64,000 nucleotides of DNA from Brachybacterium huguangmaarense (GCF_025725725.1 NZ_CP107020.1:1984001-2048000), one strand, 5' to 3'; shown: positions 1 through 9,467, numbered from the stretch's first letter. Notes: generated by a model not told the origin, from the sequence alone. Translations and numbers: made by a program.

Positions 1-447
1 GGCGCGCTTCGACGTGGCGGCCGTGATGATCCGTCCGACGATCGAGCCGAGGGACACGCCCGACCAGTCGAGGACGGAGAGCTTGAGCGCCTCCTCCTGC
101 CCGGGACGGAAGTCGCCTGCGAGGACCTCGCGATGCGAGAGCAGGGCACCGATGCCACCGGCCGAGATCTCGAGCTTCCCGGTCTTCGGAGTGTCCTTGA
201 CGGGCTTGTCGATCGGGCCGGCCGCGATCAGGGTCTCTTCGATGTACTCGTCCTCGTAGGACACCAGGAGAGCGCCCGCCCAAGGCGACCACCAGGAGCG
301 CTCCACGCCGACGAGCTCGGACCGGTTGCAGGTGGCCGACATCGACTCGATGTCGTTGAGTGGGATCTCGGTGCTGCCGGTGCTGTGCGCGATCGAAGGG
401 CCGACGATCCCGGTCATGGTCTGGCCGAGGTAGACGCGCCAGGTCAC
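1..447 (-). CDS. phage minor tail protein, 3' end outside window
   Basis: Reads leftwards off the window edge: 149 codons are present and the C-terminus is missing. The GTG start at 447 overlaps the TGA of the upstream tail gene by 4 nt (GTGA), the usual coupling in this operon. The N-terminus (VTWRVYLGQTMTGIVG) and the position after the distal tail protein suit a baseplate hub/minor tail protein of the Gp37-like kind. That family assignment is inferred from position; no catalytic motif is visible. Confidence 0.65.
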   Translation of the reverse strand, partial: MTWRVYLGQTMTGIVGPSIAHSTGSTEIPLNDIESMSATCNRSELVGVERSWWSPWAGALLVSYEDEYIEETLIAAGPIDKPVKDTPKTGKLEISAGGIGALLSHREVLAGDFRPGQEEALKLSVLDWSGVSLGSIVGRIITAATSKRA

Positions 448-1274
448 CAGATCATCCCGATGTCGACGACCTCGAAGCGGTTGCCCGGGCGCTTCTCCGT
501 GCCACCGCCGACGTGGATGATGGGCTTGCCACCGTTGACCGCGACGCGCCGCTTCACGCTGATCGTGTGCGTCCCCTCGAGCACCCACTCCGACGCGGTG
601 TACGTCTTCGTGTCGCCGATCGTGTCGACCACCATCTCCGGAGCGAAGAACAGCGTGGAGTCCAGCCAGATCTCCCACACGAACGACGACTTCGCGTCGG
701 AGGCCGCTGTCTGGGACAGCCGGAAGTCGAGCAGCCTGTCCGTGGGGAGGCTGATGTTCCCGGAGTACACGACCTGAGCGGTCGTGCTCGAGGAGAGCAC
801 ACCCCGGTAGGCCGTGGAGTCGACCCAGCGGAGCAGGCGACCCATGGACGCGCCGAACAGCATCGCGTAGCCCCGGTCCAGGACAGAAGCGGGAGCGCCT
901 GTCGTCGCCGTGATGCCCGCCGGGACCGTGCGCTTGCCGATCAGCGCCGACCCCGCTGGGACCGACGCGCCGATCCGGACCGCACCATCGACCCCGACGT
1001 ACAGGAAATCGGTGCGCGAGCCCGTCGCGGGCGCGGGGTTGGTCGGCACGGTCGTCGCGTCGACGGGCACCAGCACGGCCCGCGCGTCACCCGTCGGGAT
1101 GTAGACGACCCCGGCGGCGACGGCCCACTTCATCGACGACGTGCCGGTGACCTCACAGCCACGCACGATCAACGGAGCCTGCGCCCGGTACAGAGACCAG
1201 ATCACACGCTGCAGGCCCTCCGGGGTGGTGCCATCGCCCTCGGCGTCCGGGGCCAGACCGAACGGGTAGCCCAT
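444..1274 (-). CDS. phage minor tail protein
   Basis: 276 aa, beginning MGYPFGLAPDAEG. The ATG at 1274 was chosen because GAGGAGG lies just upstream and the preceding gene ends 11 nt away; the longer reading to 1322 would overlap that gene. No transmembrane segment. The middle is rich in Ala, Thr, Val and Gly, as in beta-structured tail-tip proteins. Its place between the distal tail protein and the next tail gene supports a baseplate or receptor-binding-associated role, but I recognise no named domain. Confidence 0.6.
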   Translation of the reverse strand: MGYPFGLAPDAEGDGTTPEGLQRVIWSLYRAQAPLIVRGCEVTGTSSMKWAVAAGVVYIPTGDARAVLVPVDATTVPTNPAPATGSRTDFLYVGVDGAVRIGASVPAGSALIGKRTVPAGITATTGAPASVLDRGYAMLFGASMGRLLRWVDSTAYRGVLSSSTTAQVVYSGNISLPTDRLLDFRLSQTAASDAKSSFVWEIWLDSTLFFAPEMVVDTIGDTKTYTASEWVLEGTHTISVKRRVAVNGGKPIIHVGGGTEKRPGNRFEVVDIGMIW

Positions 1275-1285
1275 CGGGGGCCTCC

Positions 1286-2137
1286 TCACATGTAGGTGTC
1301 TCGGTGGTGCACCTCGCACCACCCGTCCCCGCCCTGCAGCGGAGAGAAGTCAGGGGAGACGGATCCGCCCGGCGGGATCGACGACCACTGCCGCACCGTC
1401 GCGCGGTGCGTGACGTTGGTGCCGCCGATCCAGACGGACCCAGCCATCCGCACCTCGAGCGGAGCGCCCCGGTTGATCGGCCACGGCCACTCGACCGTGC
1501 GCCCGGCGACGGTGATCCGAGCGCCACCCGGGAAGTCGCCGACGACGAGGTACGTCGGCCAGGCCTCGACGTTGCCGCCGTTGAAGACCGGGTCGTTCGA
1601 CGTGATGCCCGTCCCGTAGTTCAGGACCCCAGCCGGGGAGAACAGCGGGTAGCGCAGGCCGATGCCCGTCCCGATCGGATGCAGGAACGTCACCCGTTCG
1701 TCGCCGTACAGCACAGGGTCAGGTGCCGTCAGCGGCACGGACAGACCGAACGTCGACGGCGACACCCGGGACGGCAGGATCTCGCCCGTCCGCTCCACGA
1801 CCGCCTCGAGCGCCGGCACACCCGACTCCTCGACACGGAGCGTCGCCGACTCTCCATCAGCGAGCAGCGCCGACAGGCGCCGCTTCTCCACGTTCGCCGC
1901 CTCCCACGACTCCGCGTGGACCCGCAGAGGCAGCTCCAGCGTCCTCGGCGAGCGTGTGCGTGTCGTCGGAAACGAGCCGTGGCCGGCCCGCTCCTGGTTC
2001 TCACCGCGCATCGTGTAGCCGCCGACCCAGCCCTTGATGTCCCCGTTGAGCCAGTACTCGCGGTTCGGATCAAGCTCCCGCGACGACGCCGTGAGGACGA
2101 CGTCGCCGCGGGAGTCGGTCAGCATGAGCGACTGCAC
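1286..2137 (-). CDS. phage distal tail (Dit-like) protein
   Basis: 283 aa. It follows the tape measure gene directly, where siphoviruses encode the distal tail protein that links tail tube and baseplate. The start is GTG at 2137, two nt after the tape measure stop, with GGAG upstream; an in-frame ATG at 2125 is the alternative. The sequence runs MQSLMLTDSRGDVVL with later beta-rich segments such as LPLRVHAESWE and TFGLSVPLTAPDP, consistent with a Dit N-terminal domain plus a galectin-like insert. Assigned from gene order plus general pattern. Confidence 0.65.
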   Translation of the reverse strand: MQSLMLTDSRGDVVLTASSRELDPNREYWLNGDIKGWVGGYTMRGENQERAGHGSFPTTRTRSPRTLELPLRVHAESWEAANVEKRRLSALLADGESATLRVEESGVPALEAVVERTGEILPSRVSPSTFGLSVPLTAPDPVLYGDERVTFLHPIGTGIGLRYPLFSPAGVLNYGTGITSNDPVFNGGNVEAWPTYLVVGDFPGGARITVAGRTVEWPWPINRGAPLEVRMAGSVWIGGTNVTHRATVRQWSSIPPGGSVSPDFSPLQGGDGWCEVHHRDTYM

Positions 2138-2139
2138 GA

Positions 2140-5100
2140 TCAGTCTCCGATCTCAGATAGCTGGGCGTGCAGACGGCGCAGGATCTCGTCAGCCAGGCGG
2201 TCGACGTCGGCTTCGGACAGCTGCGTGGCGGTGATCGGGATCGTGATGTCCCGGCCACCCTTCCCACCTGCCTCGAGCATCTGGATGATCGAGGCGCCCT
2301 GCTTGCCCGGGAAGATCGGCTCAGGCGTGCCCGAGGCGTTGTTCACGAGCGTGTAGCCGGGCTGGAGCCAGCCACCCTTGTCGTAGAGCATCGGCTTGAC
2401 CGAGGATCCGGCACCGCCGGCGCCGGGGACGATCCCACCGGACGCGAAGTGGCCGAATCCCGGATTGCCCCAGAGCCCCGAGTACATGACCTTCCACCGG
2501 GAGTGCGACGCGTGCAGCACCGAGTTCCCGCCAGCGTAGAGGCCGATATGGCCGGGCCAGTGGACGATGTCGCCAGGGATCGCCTGCGACTTCGAGATCT
2601 TCTTCGACGCCCCGTACTGCGCGTTCGCAGTGCGGGGGAGCCGCGTGTTCAGAGCCTGCTGGTATGCCCAGAGCACGAGACCCGAGCAGTCGAAGGTGTT
2701 CGGCCCGGCAGCGCCCCACACGTAACGGGCGCCGAGCTTCGTCGCGGCCTTCGCCACGGCGCCCGAGCGGGGCCCGGGCGGGATGTTCCCGACCGACCCG
2801 CCGCCACCGTCACCGGCACCGGGAGACAGCAGCGAGCCGACGACGTCGCCAAGAGCCGTCGCGATGTTCCGCGGCACGGCCTTGACCATGTCGGAGAACA
2901 CGCCGGCATCGGGGATCCCGGACAGGGCACCGTCGACGAGCTTCTTGAGCGCTCCCGACGGGTCGGTCACGATGTCGGCAGCGAAGCCGGCGGCGTCCTT
3001 GACCCACTCGATGGTGTCGTTGCCCCAGTCCTTGACCTTGTCGATGATGCCGCCCTTGGCGTACCCACCGGACACGACCTGCGAGAACGGCACGCCCTGC
3101 TTGGCGAGCTCGTTGGTCCGGAGGAACGCGGCGCGGGACGCCGGGTCCCGAAGCCCCTCGGAGACGAGGACACCCTCGCCGCGGCGCGCAGCGATCAGCT
3201 GATCGTCACCGTCCTGCATCCGGGACGACCCGGGCAGGATCCCGCTGAACAGACCACCACCGGCGAACCCGGGTGGCAGGCTCACCGCCGGCAGGCGGAC
3301 GCTGGCGGGCAGCTTCATCGTGTCCGCGACCTTGTTGAAGTTCGCCCGCAGACCCGAGTTGTAGACCGTGTCGATCACGAACTTCACCGGCGCGCGAGCG
3401 GCGTCACGAACCTTCTCCCACGCGCTCTTGATGCCGTCCTTCATCAGGGTGAACGCCGCCGAGATCTGCCCGGTGACCCGGTCGATCGTCGGCTTCACGG
3501 TCCCGAGGAACCACACCAGGACCGGCTGGATGATGTTGACCCGGACCAGCATCCACGCGTGCGCGAGGGCATCCTTCATCGTGGAGAAAGCGCCCTTGAT
3601 CCGCTCGATCACCGAGGAGATCGTCGGCCACGCCGTCCCGAGGAACCACAGCACGACCGGCTGGATCACGTTCATCCGGATGTAGCCCCAGGCGTACGCC
3701 AGAGCGTCCTTGAGCACCGAGAACGCGGTCTTCACCCACGTGATGACGTTCGAGATGATCGGCCACGCCGTCCCCTGGAACCAGGCGACGACGTTGGCGA
3801 TCGCGATCTGGATCCCGGCCCACACGGGGGTGATCACGTTCTGCCACAGCCAGGAGAAGATCGGGGCGACGACGTTCTGGAACAGCCACATCCAGGCCTG
3901 CACCTGCGTCATCACGACGGCGATCACTGCTGCGATCGCGATCTGGATGGCCGTCCAAACCGGGACGATGACGTTCGTGTAGAGCCAGGTCGTGATCGTG
4001 GCGATCGCGTTCCAGACCCCGGAGATGACACCCCACAGGACCTGCGCGGCCGCCGGCACTGCGACCGTCAGCACCCACTTCAGGGCGTCGAGGATCGGGA
4101 AGACGACGCTGTTGAACACGAACGTCACGACCGCGCCGATCGCGGTGATCACGGGCGACACGACGTTGCCGTAGAGCCACGTGAACGCGGGACCGACGAC
4201 GTTGGACAGCAGCCACCCGATGGCCGTCAGCGCGGGCCCGAGGACGTTCCCGTACAGCCACAGAGCAGCCGCCCCGATCCCGGCGAGCGCCGGTCCGACG
4301 TAGTCGGTCCACAGGCGCATGAAGATCGGCGCGAGCACGGTCGCCACGAAGTTCCAGAGGTCGGACAGGGCGGGGAGGATGACCCCGGTGACGACCTGGG
4401 CGATGAAGCTGCCGATGCCCTTGAAGAGGTTCCAGACGCCGGAGAGGTAGCCACCGGCCTGCTCGCCGACCCAGCGGAGGGTCTCGACGAACTGGCCCAG
4501 CCCCTCGCCCGAGCCGCCGAGGCCGGACAGGGCGCCCTTGACGCGGTCGACGGCACCGACGATGCCGTCCCACACGCCCGTCCCGATGTCCTTGACCTTG
4601 AGCAGGAGTCCGAGGATCGGATTGTCGCCGGCATCGCCGGTCTGCCACGCCGTGGTGACGGCGTTCCAGCCGTCGACGAGGTTGGTCTTCACGGCCCCGC
4701 CGACGTCCACGATCGTGTCGTGGATCGAGATGAGGGCCCCGATGATGGGGTTGTCCTCCTCGAGGCCGAAGATGCCGCCGTGGAAGTCGCCGGTCGCGAC
4801 GACCTTCACGGCCTCCCAGACACCGCCGAGCACCTCGATCAGGCCGTCGAGGACGGCCTTCCCCGTCTCGGTCTTCGTGAAGAACCACGTCAGCGCGGAG
4901 ACGGCCGCGCCGATCGCCAGAGGGATCCAGCCGATCGCGGCGGCCGCGGAGCCGATGACGCCGACCAGTGCGCCGATGGCGCCGACCACGGCGGTTCCGC
5001 CGAGATAGGTCAGGGCGGCGCCGACGCCGGAGAGGATCGGTACGAGGTTGTCGCCGATCCAGGAGCCCACGGACTGCAGCACGGGCCACAGGTGGTCCTG

Positions 5101-6831
5101 GAACCACTCGGCGACGGAGATCGCGGCGTCCCGCAGGTTCAGCAGCACGTCGACGGCCGGGGAGTCTTCCTCCCAGCCGAAGACGTTGCGCAGCGCGTCG
5201 GTGAAGTTCCCGCCGACGAGGAGGTCGTACAGGCCCTTCGCGCCGGTCGTGAACGCCTTGAAGAACGGGTCGGCGGCCTTCGTCGCGGCGTCGATCCAGC
5301 CGGTCACGCTCCGCAGCGCGGGCGCGATCAGAGGGAAGACACCCTCGAGCATCGCGGCGCCGAACCGCGAGACCGCGGCCTTCATGTTCGCGAAGGACCC
5401 GCGGACCGTCTCGCCCGACTTCAGTGCGGCGCCGCCGAGGTTCTTCTCCATGGCGTCGCGGAAGACCTCGAAGGAGACCTGCCCCTTGGAGCCGAGCTCC
5501 TGGGCCTCGCCCGCGGTGATGCCCATCTGCTCGCCGACCATCTGCCAGATGGGGATGCCGGACTCGAGCAGCTGCATCGCGTCGTCGCCCTGGAGCTTCC
5601 CCTTCGAGGCGACAGACGACCAGATCAGGCCCATGTCCCCGATGTCGCGCTTGGCGATCGTCGCGGAGTCCGCGACCAGCGACAGGGTCCGGGTGAGGTC
5701 CTTGCCGGGCTTGATGCCGGCGGCGGTCATGGTGGCCGCGACCGAGGCCGCGTCACCCATCGCGAACGCGGTCCCCTTGACCGAGTCGAGGGCGGAGGCC
5801 ATGACGCGGTCGACGTCCTGCGCGGACATCTTGAGGCCGAGCAGAGACGCCCGGGCGTCCTCGATGTCGGCCAGGCGCTTGAAGCCGCCTGTGGCCGCGG
5901 CGCCGAGCCCACCGGCGATGCCGGCGCCGAGCCCCACCGCACCCCACTTGAGGCCCTTCCCGAGGCCCCCGAGGAGCGCCTCGCCGCGGGACTGGATCCG
6001 CGCGCCCTCCTTCGAGATCTCCTCGCGGACGCTCGCGAGCGTCGACTTCACACGCTCCTTGACACCCGCGGTGTCGCCCACGCCGTCCCAGAGACGACGC
6101 CACAGCGGCACCGCCTTGGTGGCCTCCTGGCCGGCGTCCTCGACGGCGGCGCCCAGCTCGGCCTGCGCGCGCGCATGCTCCTCCGCCGCGGACGCCGCCT
6201 GCGCCTGCGCGGTCTTCGACTCGGTGATCGCCGCCTTGAGGGCGGTCTCCTCGTTCGACGTCTTCTGCGCCGAAGCGGCCTGCCGGGCACGGGCGGCCTC
6301 GACCTTCGCGGCCGCCGCGGCGACATCGGCGTCCGCGGACGTGGACTTGCGGCGTGCGTCGGCGAGGTCGTCCTCGGCCTTGGACAGGTCCTCGGCCGAC
6401 GTCGACACGTCCTGCCGCTTCGCGGCGAGGTTCTGCTCGGCCCTCTGGACCTCGCTCGAGCGCGTCGCAGCGACCGTGCGGCGCTTCTCCAGGTCGCCCT
6501 CAGCCTTGACGACCTGAGCGGTCGCGGTGGACTCCTGGGCGCGGGCGGTCATGATCCGCTGCTTGGCGCGCCCGACCTCGTCTGCCGCCTTCCGGGCCGA
6601 CGCGGCCTGCTGGTCGGCGCTCGACTTCGCGGCCTTCTCGACCTTCTCGAGCTGCTCGACCAGCGGGTTGAGGTTCGTCTTCCGCGCCTCGGCCGACATG
6701 GAGTCGGAGAGGGCCTTGCCACCCTCGATGCCAGCCTCGCGAGCGGCGTCCTTCACGCCCTTGACGAGGGGGGCGGCGAAATCCTTCATCCGCGGCAGCA
6801 CGTCCACCCATGCCGCATCGGATCGGGCCAT
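2140..6831 (-). CDS. tape measure protein with C-terminal NlpC/P60 peptidase domain
   Basis: 1563 aa, the largest phage gene here; it sets tail length and is threaded through the tail tube. Residues about 1-270 are Ala/Lys/Glu-rich coiled coil. A hydrophobic stretch follows near 290, then long Trp-rich hydrophobic repeats around 560-1130 (NVVGPAFTWLYGNVVSPV and relatives). Near the C-terminus an NlpC/P60 domain is clear: FDCSGLVLW with Cys about 1382 and HIGLYAGG with His about 1428. This probably cleaves peptidoglycan during genome entry. ATG at 6831 has AGGGGG 8 nt upstream; a GTG at 6840 is possible. Confidence 0.93.
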   Translation of the reverse strand: MARSDAAWVDVLPRMKDFAAPLVKGVKDAAREAGIEGGKALSDSMSAEARKTNLNPLVEQLEKVEKAAKSSADQQAASARKAADEVGRAKQRIMTARAQESTATAQVVKAEGDLEKRRTVAATRSSEVQRAEQNLAAKRQDVSTSAEDLSKAEDDLADARRKSTSADADVAAAAAKVEAARARQAASAQKTSNEETALKAAITESKTAQAQAASAAEEHARAQAELGAAVEDAGQEATKAVPLWRRLWDGVGDTAGVKERVKSTLASVREEISKEGARIQSRGEALLGGLGKGLKWGAVGLGAGIAGGLGAAATGGFKRLADIEDARASLLGLKMSAQDVDRVMASALDSVKGTAFAMGDAASVAATMTAAGIKPGKDLTRTLSLVADSATIAKRDIGDMGLIWSSVASKGKLQGDDAMQLLESGIPIWQMVGEQMGITAGEAQELGSKGQVSFEVFRDAMEKNLGGAALKSGETVRGSFANMKAAVSRFGAAMLEGVFPLIAPALRSVTGWIDAATKAADPFFKAFTTGAKGLYDLLVGGNFTDALRNVFGWEEDSPAVDVLLNLRDAAISVAEWFQDHLWPVLQSVGSWIGDNLVPILSGVGAALTYLGGTAVVGAIGALVGVIGSAAAAIGWIPLAIGAAVSALTWFFTKTETGKAVLDGLIEVLGGVWEAVKVVATGDFHGGIFGLEEDNPIIGALISIHDTIVDVGGAVKTNLVDGWNAVTTAWQTGDAGDNPILGLLLKVKDIGTGVWDGIVGAVDRVKGALSGLGGSGEGLGQFVETLRWVGEQAGGYLSGVWNLFKGIGSFIAQVVTGVILPALSDLWNFVATVLAPIFMRLWTDYVGPALAGIGAAALWLYGNVLGPALTAIGWLLSNVVGPAFTWLYGNVVSPVITAIGAVVTFVFNSVVFPILDALKWVLTVAVPAAAQVLWGVISGVWNAIATITTWLYTNVIVPVWTAIQIAIAAVIAVVMTQVQAWMWLFQNVVAPIFSWLWQNVITPVWAGIQIAIANVVAWFQGTAWPIISNVITWVKTAFSVLKDALAYAWGYIRMNVIQPVVLWFLGTAWPTISSVIERIKGAFSTMKDALAHAWMLVRVNIIQPVLVWFLGTVKPTIDRVTGQISAAFTLMKDGIKSAWEKVRDAARAPVKFVIDTVYNSGLRANFNKVADTMKLPASVRLPAVSLPPGFAGGGLFSGILPGSSRMQDGDDQLIAARRGEGVLVSEGLRDPASRAAFLRTNELAKQGVPFSQVVSGGYAKGGIIDKVKDWGNDTIEWVKDAAGFAADIVTDPSGALKKLVDGALSGIPDAGVFSDMVKAVPRNIATALGDVVGSLLSPGAGDGGGGSVGNIPPGPRSGAVAKAATKLGARYVWGAAGPNTFDCSGLVLWAYQQALNTRLPRTANAQYGASKKISKSQAIPGDIVHWPGHIGLYAGGNSVLHASHSRWKVMYSGLWGNPGFGHFASGGIVPGAGGAGSSVKPMLYDKGGWLQPGYTLVNNASGTPEPIFPGKQGASIIQMLEAGGKGGRDITIPITATQLSEADVDRLADEILRRLHAQLSEIGD

Positions 6832-6843
6832 CGCCGCCACCCC

Positions 6844-7598
6844 CTATTCAGTTGTGTCGGGCGGCGGCGCCGGGTCGCCCCAGAGGCGCTCCATGTTCGA
6901 GCGGATCTCCCGGGTCTCGGCCTCGTCGACCACGTCCCCGTCGGAGAACTTCGCTCCGGCGGCGGCTGGTGAGGGGAAGAACTCCGGCTCGATCGCCGGG
7001 GCCCCCTTCTCGCGGAACAGGTTCGCGAGGTTCGTGTTCAGCACGCGGAGCTGAGACGACACGTCGTGCATCAGCACGTGCTCGTCACGCCAGGCATGCC
7101 CCCGCTCAGCGCGGTACGCGGGCGCGTCCAGGGGCAGGTGCTCGACCATCACCCGGAGCTGCCGAAGCGAGGTGCGCCCCTGGAAGTACTCGCGCAGAGG
7201 ATCCCGCGGCGCGTACGCCTGCAGGAGCGACGCCTCGACCGCCTCCGGGTGCTCCCCCAGGAGGCTCAGGACCGAGAGATGCGCACCTTGTCCGCTTTTC
7301 CCCGGTACTCGGCGCCGACGTTCTGGAACAGCAGCATCAGGTCCTCGACGTCGTTGCCGCCCTTGATGAACTTCTCGTACTGCTCGCCGAGGAGGATCCG
7401 GGCGATCTCGTCCTCGTCATCGGCGTCGTCGAGCTCGGCGCGGAGCTCCTTGGGCATGAACGCGGGGTGGGGGAACGAGTACTCGATGTCGTCGTTGCCG
7501 ACGAACGGGTACTGGCCGCCCTTGGTTCCGACGGCCTCCTCGTAGGCGGGGCGGACCTGGTTGAGGCGCACGAGACGGCGCTTGCTGGACTTCGACAT
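6844..7598 (-). CDS. tail assembly chaperone GT, made by -1 ribosomal frameshift
   Basis: Long form of the tail chaperone, about 251 aa. Translation starts at 7598, reaches G_GGA_AAA (7302 down to 7296, GGGAAAA) at codons 99-101, slips back one base and continues in the -1 frame to 6844. The frame read after the slip starts SGQGAHLSVLSLLGEHP and continues without a stop, and a self-standing gene there would lack a good start in front of its conserved part. The same layout is known for lambda gpG/gpGT and most siphophages. It lies between the major tail and tape measure genes, as expected. Confidence 0.85.
7266..7598 (-). CDS. tail assembly chaperone G (unshifted product)
   Basis: 110 aa, MSKSSKRRLVRLNQ, the product when the ribosome does not slip; it ends nine codons after the slippery heptamer at 7296-7302. 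In lambda-type tails the short and long forms bind the tape measure protein and help polymerise the tube around it, and neither stays in the virion. The charged, helical C-terminal half (AELDDADDEDEIARILLG) fits. The start lies about 100 nt after the major tail gene. Confidence 0.85.
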   Translation of the reverse strand: MSKSSKRRLVRLNQVRPAYEEAVGTKGGQYPFVGNDDIEYSFPHPAFMPKELRAELDDADDEDEIARILLGEQYEKFIKGGNDVEDLMLLFQNVGAEYRGKADKVRISRS

Positions 7599-7696
7599 GG
7601 TGGTTTCTCTCCTTGTGCTGGTGGTGCTGGTTGGTGAGCCGACGCGCGCCGCACCAGCGGGCGACGCGCGCCGGCGATCAGGGGGAGGGCGGCCGC

Positions 7697-8332
7697 TCAG
7701 CCCTCCGTGAGGAGGCCCCGGTAGAACGGGCCGTCGGAGGCGCGGCGCAGCGTCTTCCCGGTCGCCGGGTCCTTGTAGAGCCCGAACGTGAACTCGAAGC
7801 CCTCGGCGTCGGTGCGGTTCAGGGTCCGCTCACCGAGGTTCGTGACCTTCACGCGGTACGCCTGCTCGACGCGGTACTTGATCTGGTCGCCCGTGCCGTC
7901 CTGCGACAGGAACAGCAGCCGGTAGAACGGCGGATCCGCGACCTCACCGAACTCGTAGTCCCACGCGTCGGTCTTCTTCGCCGGCCACTCGGAGACGGGC
8001 AGGCCGTGCAGCAGGGCGTTGACCCACGAGTTGGCCTCACCGAACGTGACGCCGATCGTGCGGGTGATGGACTCGATGTCGGAGCGGACCGGGTCGAGAT
8101 CCTGGACCATGTTCGTGTCGTTGCTCGAGACGTCGTTGCCCTGCTTCACGCCATCGGTCGTGATGTAGCCCATCTGCCGGAAGTAGGCGGGCAGGGGCGT
8201 CGGCTCACCGGCCGCGGTGAACAGCTCGGCGAGCGGCGCCGCGGAGTAGTCCGCGATCGCGAGCATCTGGTTGCCGTGCTTGGTGACGAGCCGGTTGTCG
8301 GTCTGCAGGTTGTCGGTGACGTACGGAGACAT
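7697..8332 (-). CDS. major tail tube protein
   Basis: 211 aa from the ATG at 8332 (MSPYVTDNLQTDNRLV), which is preceded by GGAAGGAAT; a start at 8368 is less likely. It lies immediately before the frameshifted tail chaperones and after the tail terminator, the standard place of the tube subunit. The ending (GKTLRRASDGPFYRGLL) and an internal region on angle and offset residues resemble actinophage tube proteins. No enzymatic motif. Confidence comes mainly from conserved gene order. Confidence 0.82.
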   Translation of the reverse strand: MSPYVTDNLQTDNRLVTKHGNQMLAIADYSAAPLAELFTAAGEPTPLPAYFRQMGYITTDGVKQGNDVSSNDTNMVQDLDPVRSDIESITRTIGVTFGEANSWVNALLHGLPVSEWPAKKTDAWDYEFGEVADPPFYRLLFLSQDGTGDQIKYRVEQAYRVKVTNLGERTLNRTDAEGFEFTFGLYKDPATGKTLRRASDGPFYRGLLTEG

Positions 8333-8407
8333 GTCGGGGGATTCCTTCCACGGGGAGTAGCCCGCCACCGAGCGGTGACGGCCTGGATGCGCGAGGACGC
8401 GCGGGGA

Positions 8408-8815
8408 TTACTTGGTGGGCGCCGGCTGCGGGCGGACCGTGATGTCGAACGTGGCCACAGCCCGCTCGATCGCGACATCACCGAGCGGGAACTCGGCGAA
8501 CTCGGCAGTGCACTGCACGTCGTCGACGTACGCGGTGGTGTCCGACTCCGAGGGCAGCGTGAACATGAAGACCTCGAGGTCCTGGACCAGCGACCCGAGA
8601 TCCGCGACCGTGCCCGCCATCGCCTCGATGTCGAAGCTGTACGTCTTCGAGAAGCCGTCCGACGGCGGCCCGGGCAGCCGGTCCACGAAGATGCACGGCA
8701 CGTGGGGCCCCCAACCATCGGCCGGGCGCCGCGAGAACACGTCGAGCCCGGTCCGGTCGGTCAGGTACTTCACCAGCAGGCGCGAGGTGTTGGGCCAGAC
8801 CCCGATGACCTTCAT
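8408..8815 (-). CDS. tail terminator / tail completion protein
   Basis: 135 aa, MKVIGVWPNTSRLLV. Short phage protein between the connector genes and the major tail gene, with a beginning typical of tail terminators (single N-terminal helix, then FSRRPADGWGPHVPCIFVDRLPG). Terminators cap the tail tube and form the head-tail interface. The ATG at 8815 overlaps the upstream stop by 4 nt. Assigned from position and size. Confidence 0.65.
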   Translation of the reverse strand: MKVIGVWPNTSRLLVKYLTDRTGLDVFSRRPADGWGPHVPCIFVDRLPGPPSDGFSKTYSFDIEAMAGTVADLGSLVQDLEVFMFTLPSESDTTAYVDDVQCTAEFAEFPLGDVAIERAVATFDITVRPQPAPTK

Positions 8816-9120
8816 CGGGTGGCCCGCGCGGCACGCGCCAGGATCCGGGACTTCCCGTACCGGCCCCCACCCCGCTCGATCTCGTTCGCTTTGTCGTGCC
8901 GGGCGACGACCCGCGAGTACGGGCGGCGGAAGCCGCGCGCCTTCGTGCCAGGGCGGACTCCGTCGACCACGTCGATCGACGCAGCGAACTCCGGCAGCCC
9001 CTGCCGGGCCGCCAGCGCCTTCGCGCGCGACGCGATCCGCGACGCGCGCAGGTGGATGCTGCGCCGCACCGCCGGGGTCTGCACGGCCTCCTGGATGATG
9101 CGCCGAGTGTCCAGCTCCAT
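8812..9120 (-). CDS. head-tail connector (HK97 gp10-like) protein
   Basis: 102 aa, MELDTRRIIQEAV. ATG at 9120 is preceded by AAGGGGTGA. The basic composition with a long N-terminal helix (RRSIHLRASRIASRAKALA) resembles small HK97 gp10-type proteins that lie between the head stopper and the tail terminator. It overlaps the next gene by 4 nt. The function is inferred from order and size. Confidence 0.6.
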   Translation of the reverse strand: MELDTRRIIQEAVQTPAVRRSIHLRASRIASRAKALAARQGLPEFAASIDVVDGVRPGTKARGFRRPYSRVVARHDKANEIERGGGRYGKSRILARAARATR

Positions 9121-9125
9121 GCCGC

Positions 9126-9467
9126 TCACCCCTTCGGCTTGTTGATGAAGAACTCGGTGTGGTCGAGCACGCCGCCGACGTACGTCTGCGGCTCGCCCTC
9201 GACCTGGAAGACGGTGCCGTTCCAGGCGATCTCGTCGTGCTCGCGCACCAGGGCCGTGACGGGCCCGGACACGTGGTAGCGCGTCGTGATGACCTTCTCC
9301 TCGCCCGAAGACTCCTGCGAGCCCGCCGGCGTCACCCCGTACCCCTCGAGCTCGTGCTCGACGCTGGTGGTGGCCGCTACGCCGTCGGCGTCCGGCGCGC
9401 CGACCGTCACCCGTTTGAGGACGAGCGTCTGGGCGTGCATCGAGTCGTCGAACCATCCCCAGCTCAT
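9126..9467 (-). CDS. head closure / stopper protein
   Basis: 113 aa from ATG 9467 (MSWGWFDDSMHAQTL), overlapping the upstream connector stop by ATGA. Beta-rich with a short acidic loop; contains DEIAWNGTVFQVEGEPQTYV, a pattern common to small stopper proteins, where measured values are converted in a compact SH3-like barrel. It sits second after the connector, which is where siphovirus stoppers are found. Specific family not confirmed. Confidence 0.55.
   Translation of the reverse strand: MSWGWFDDSMHAQTLVLKRVTVGAPDADGVAATTSVEHELEGYGVTPAGSQESSGEEKVITTRYHVSGPVTALVREHDEIAWNGTVFQVEGEPQTYVGGVLDHTEFFINKPKG

Noticed and set aside
2167-6972. Plus-strand open frame of 1601 codons opposite the tape measure gene
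   Set aside because: Antisense of a convincing tape measure gene; high GC leaves such frames open. The translation is a low-complexity Arg/Asp/Gly mixture without motif.
6844-7152. Second tail chaperone as a separate gene starting near 7152
   Set aside because: The frame is open and conserved further upstream to the slippery site, and no ribosome binding site precedes 7152.
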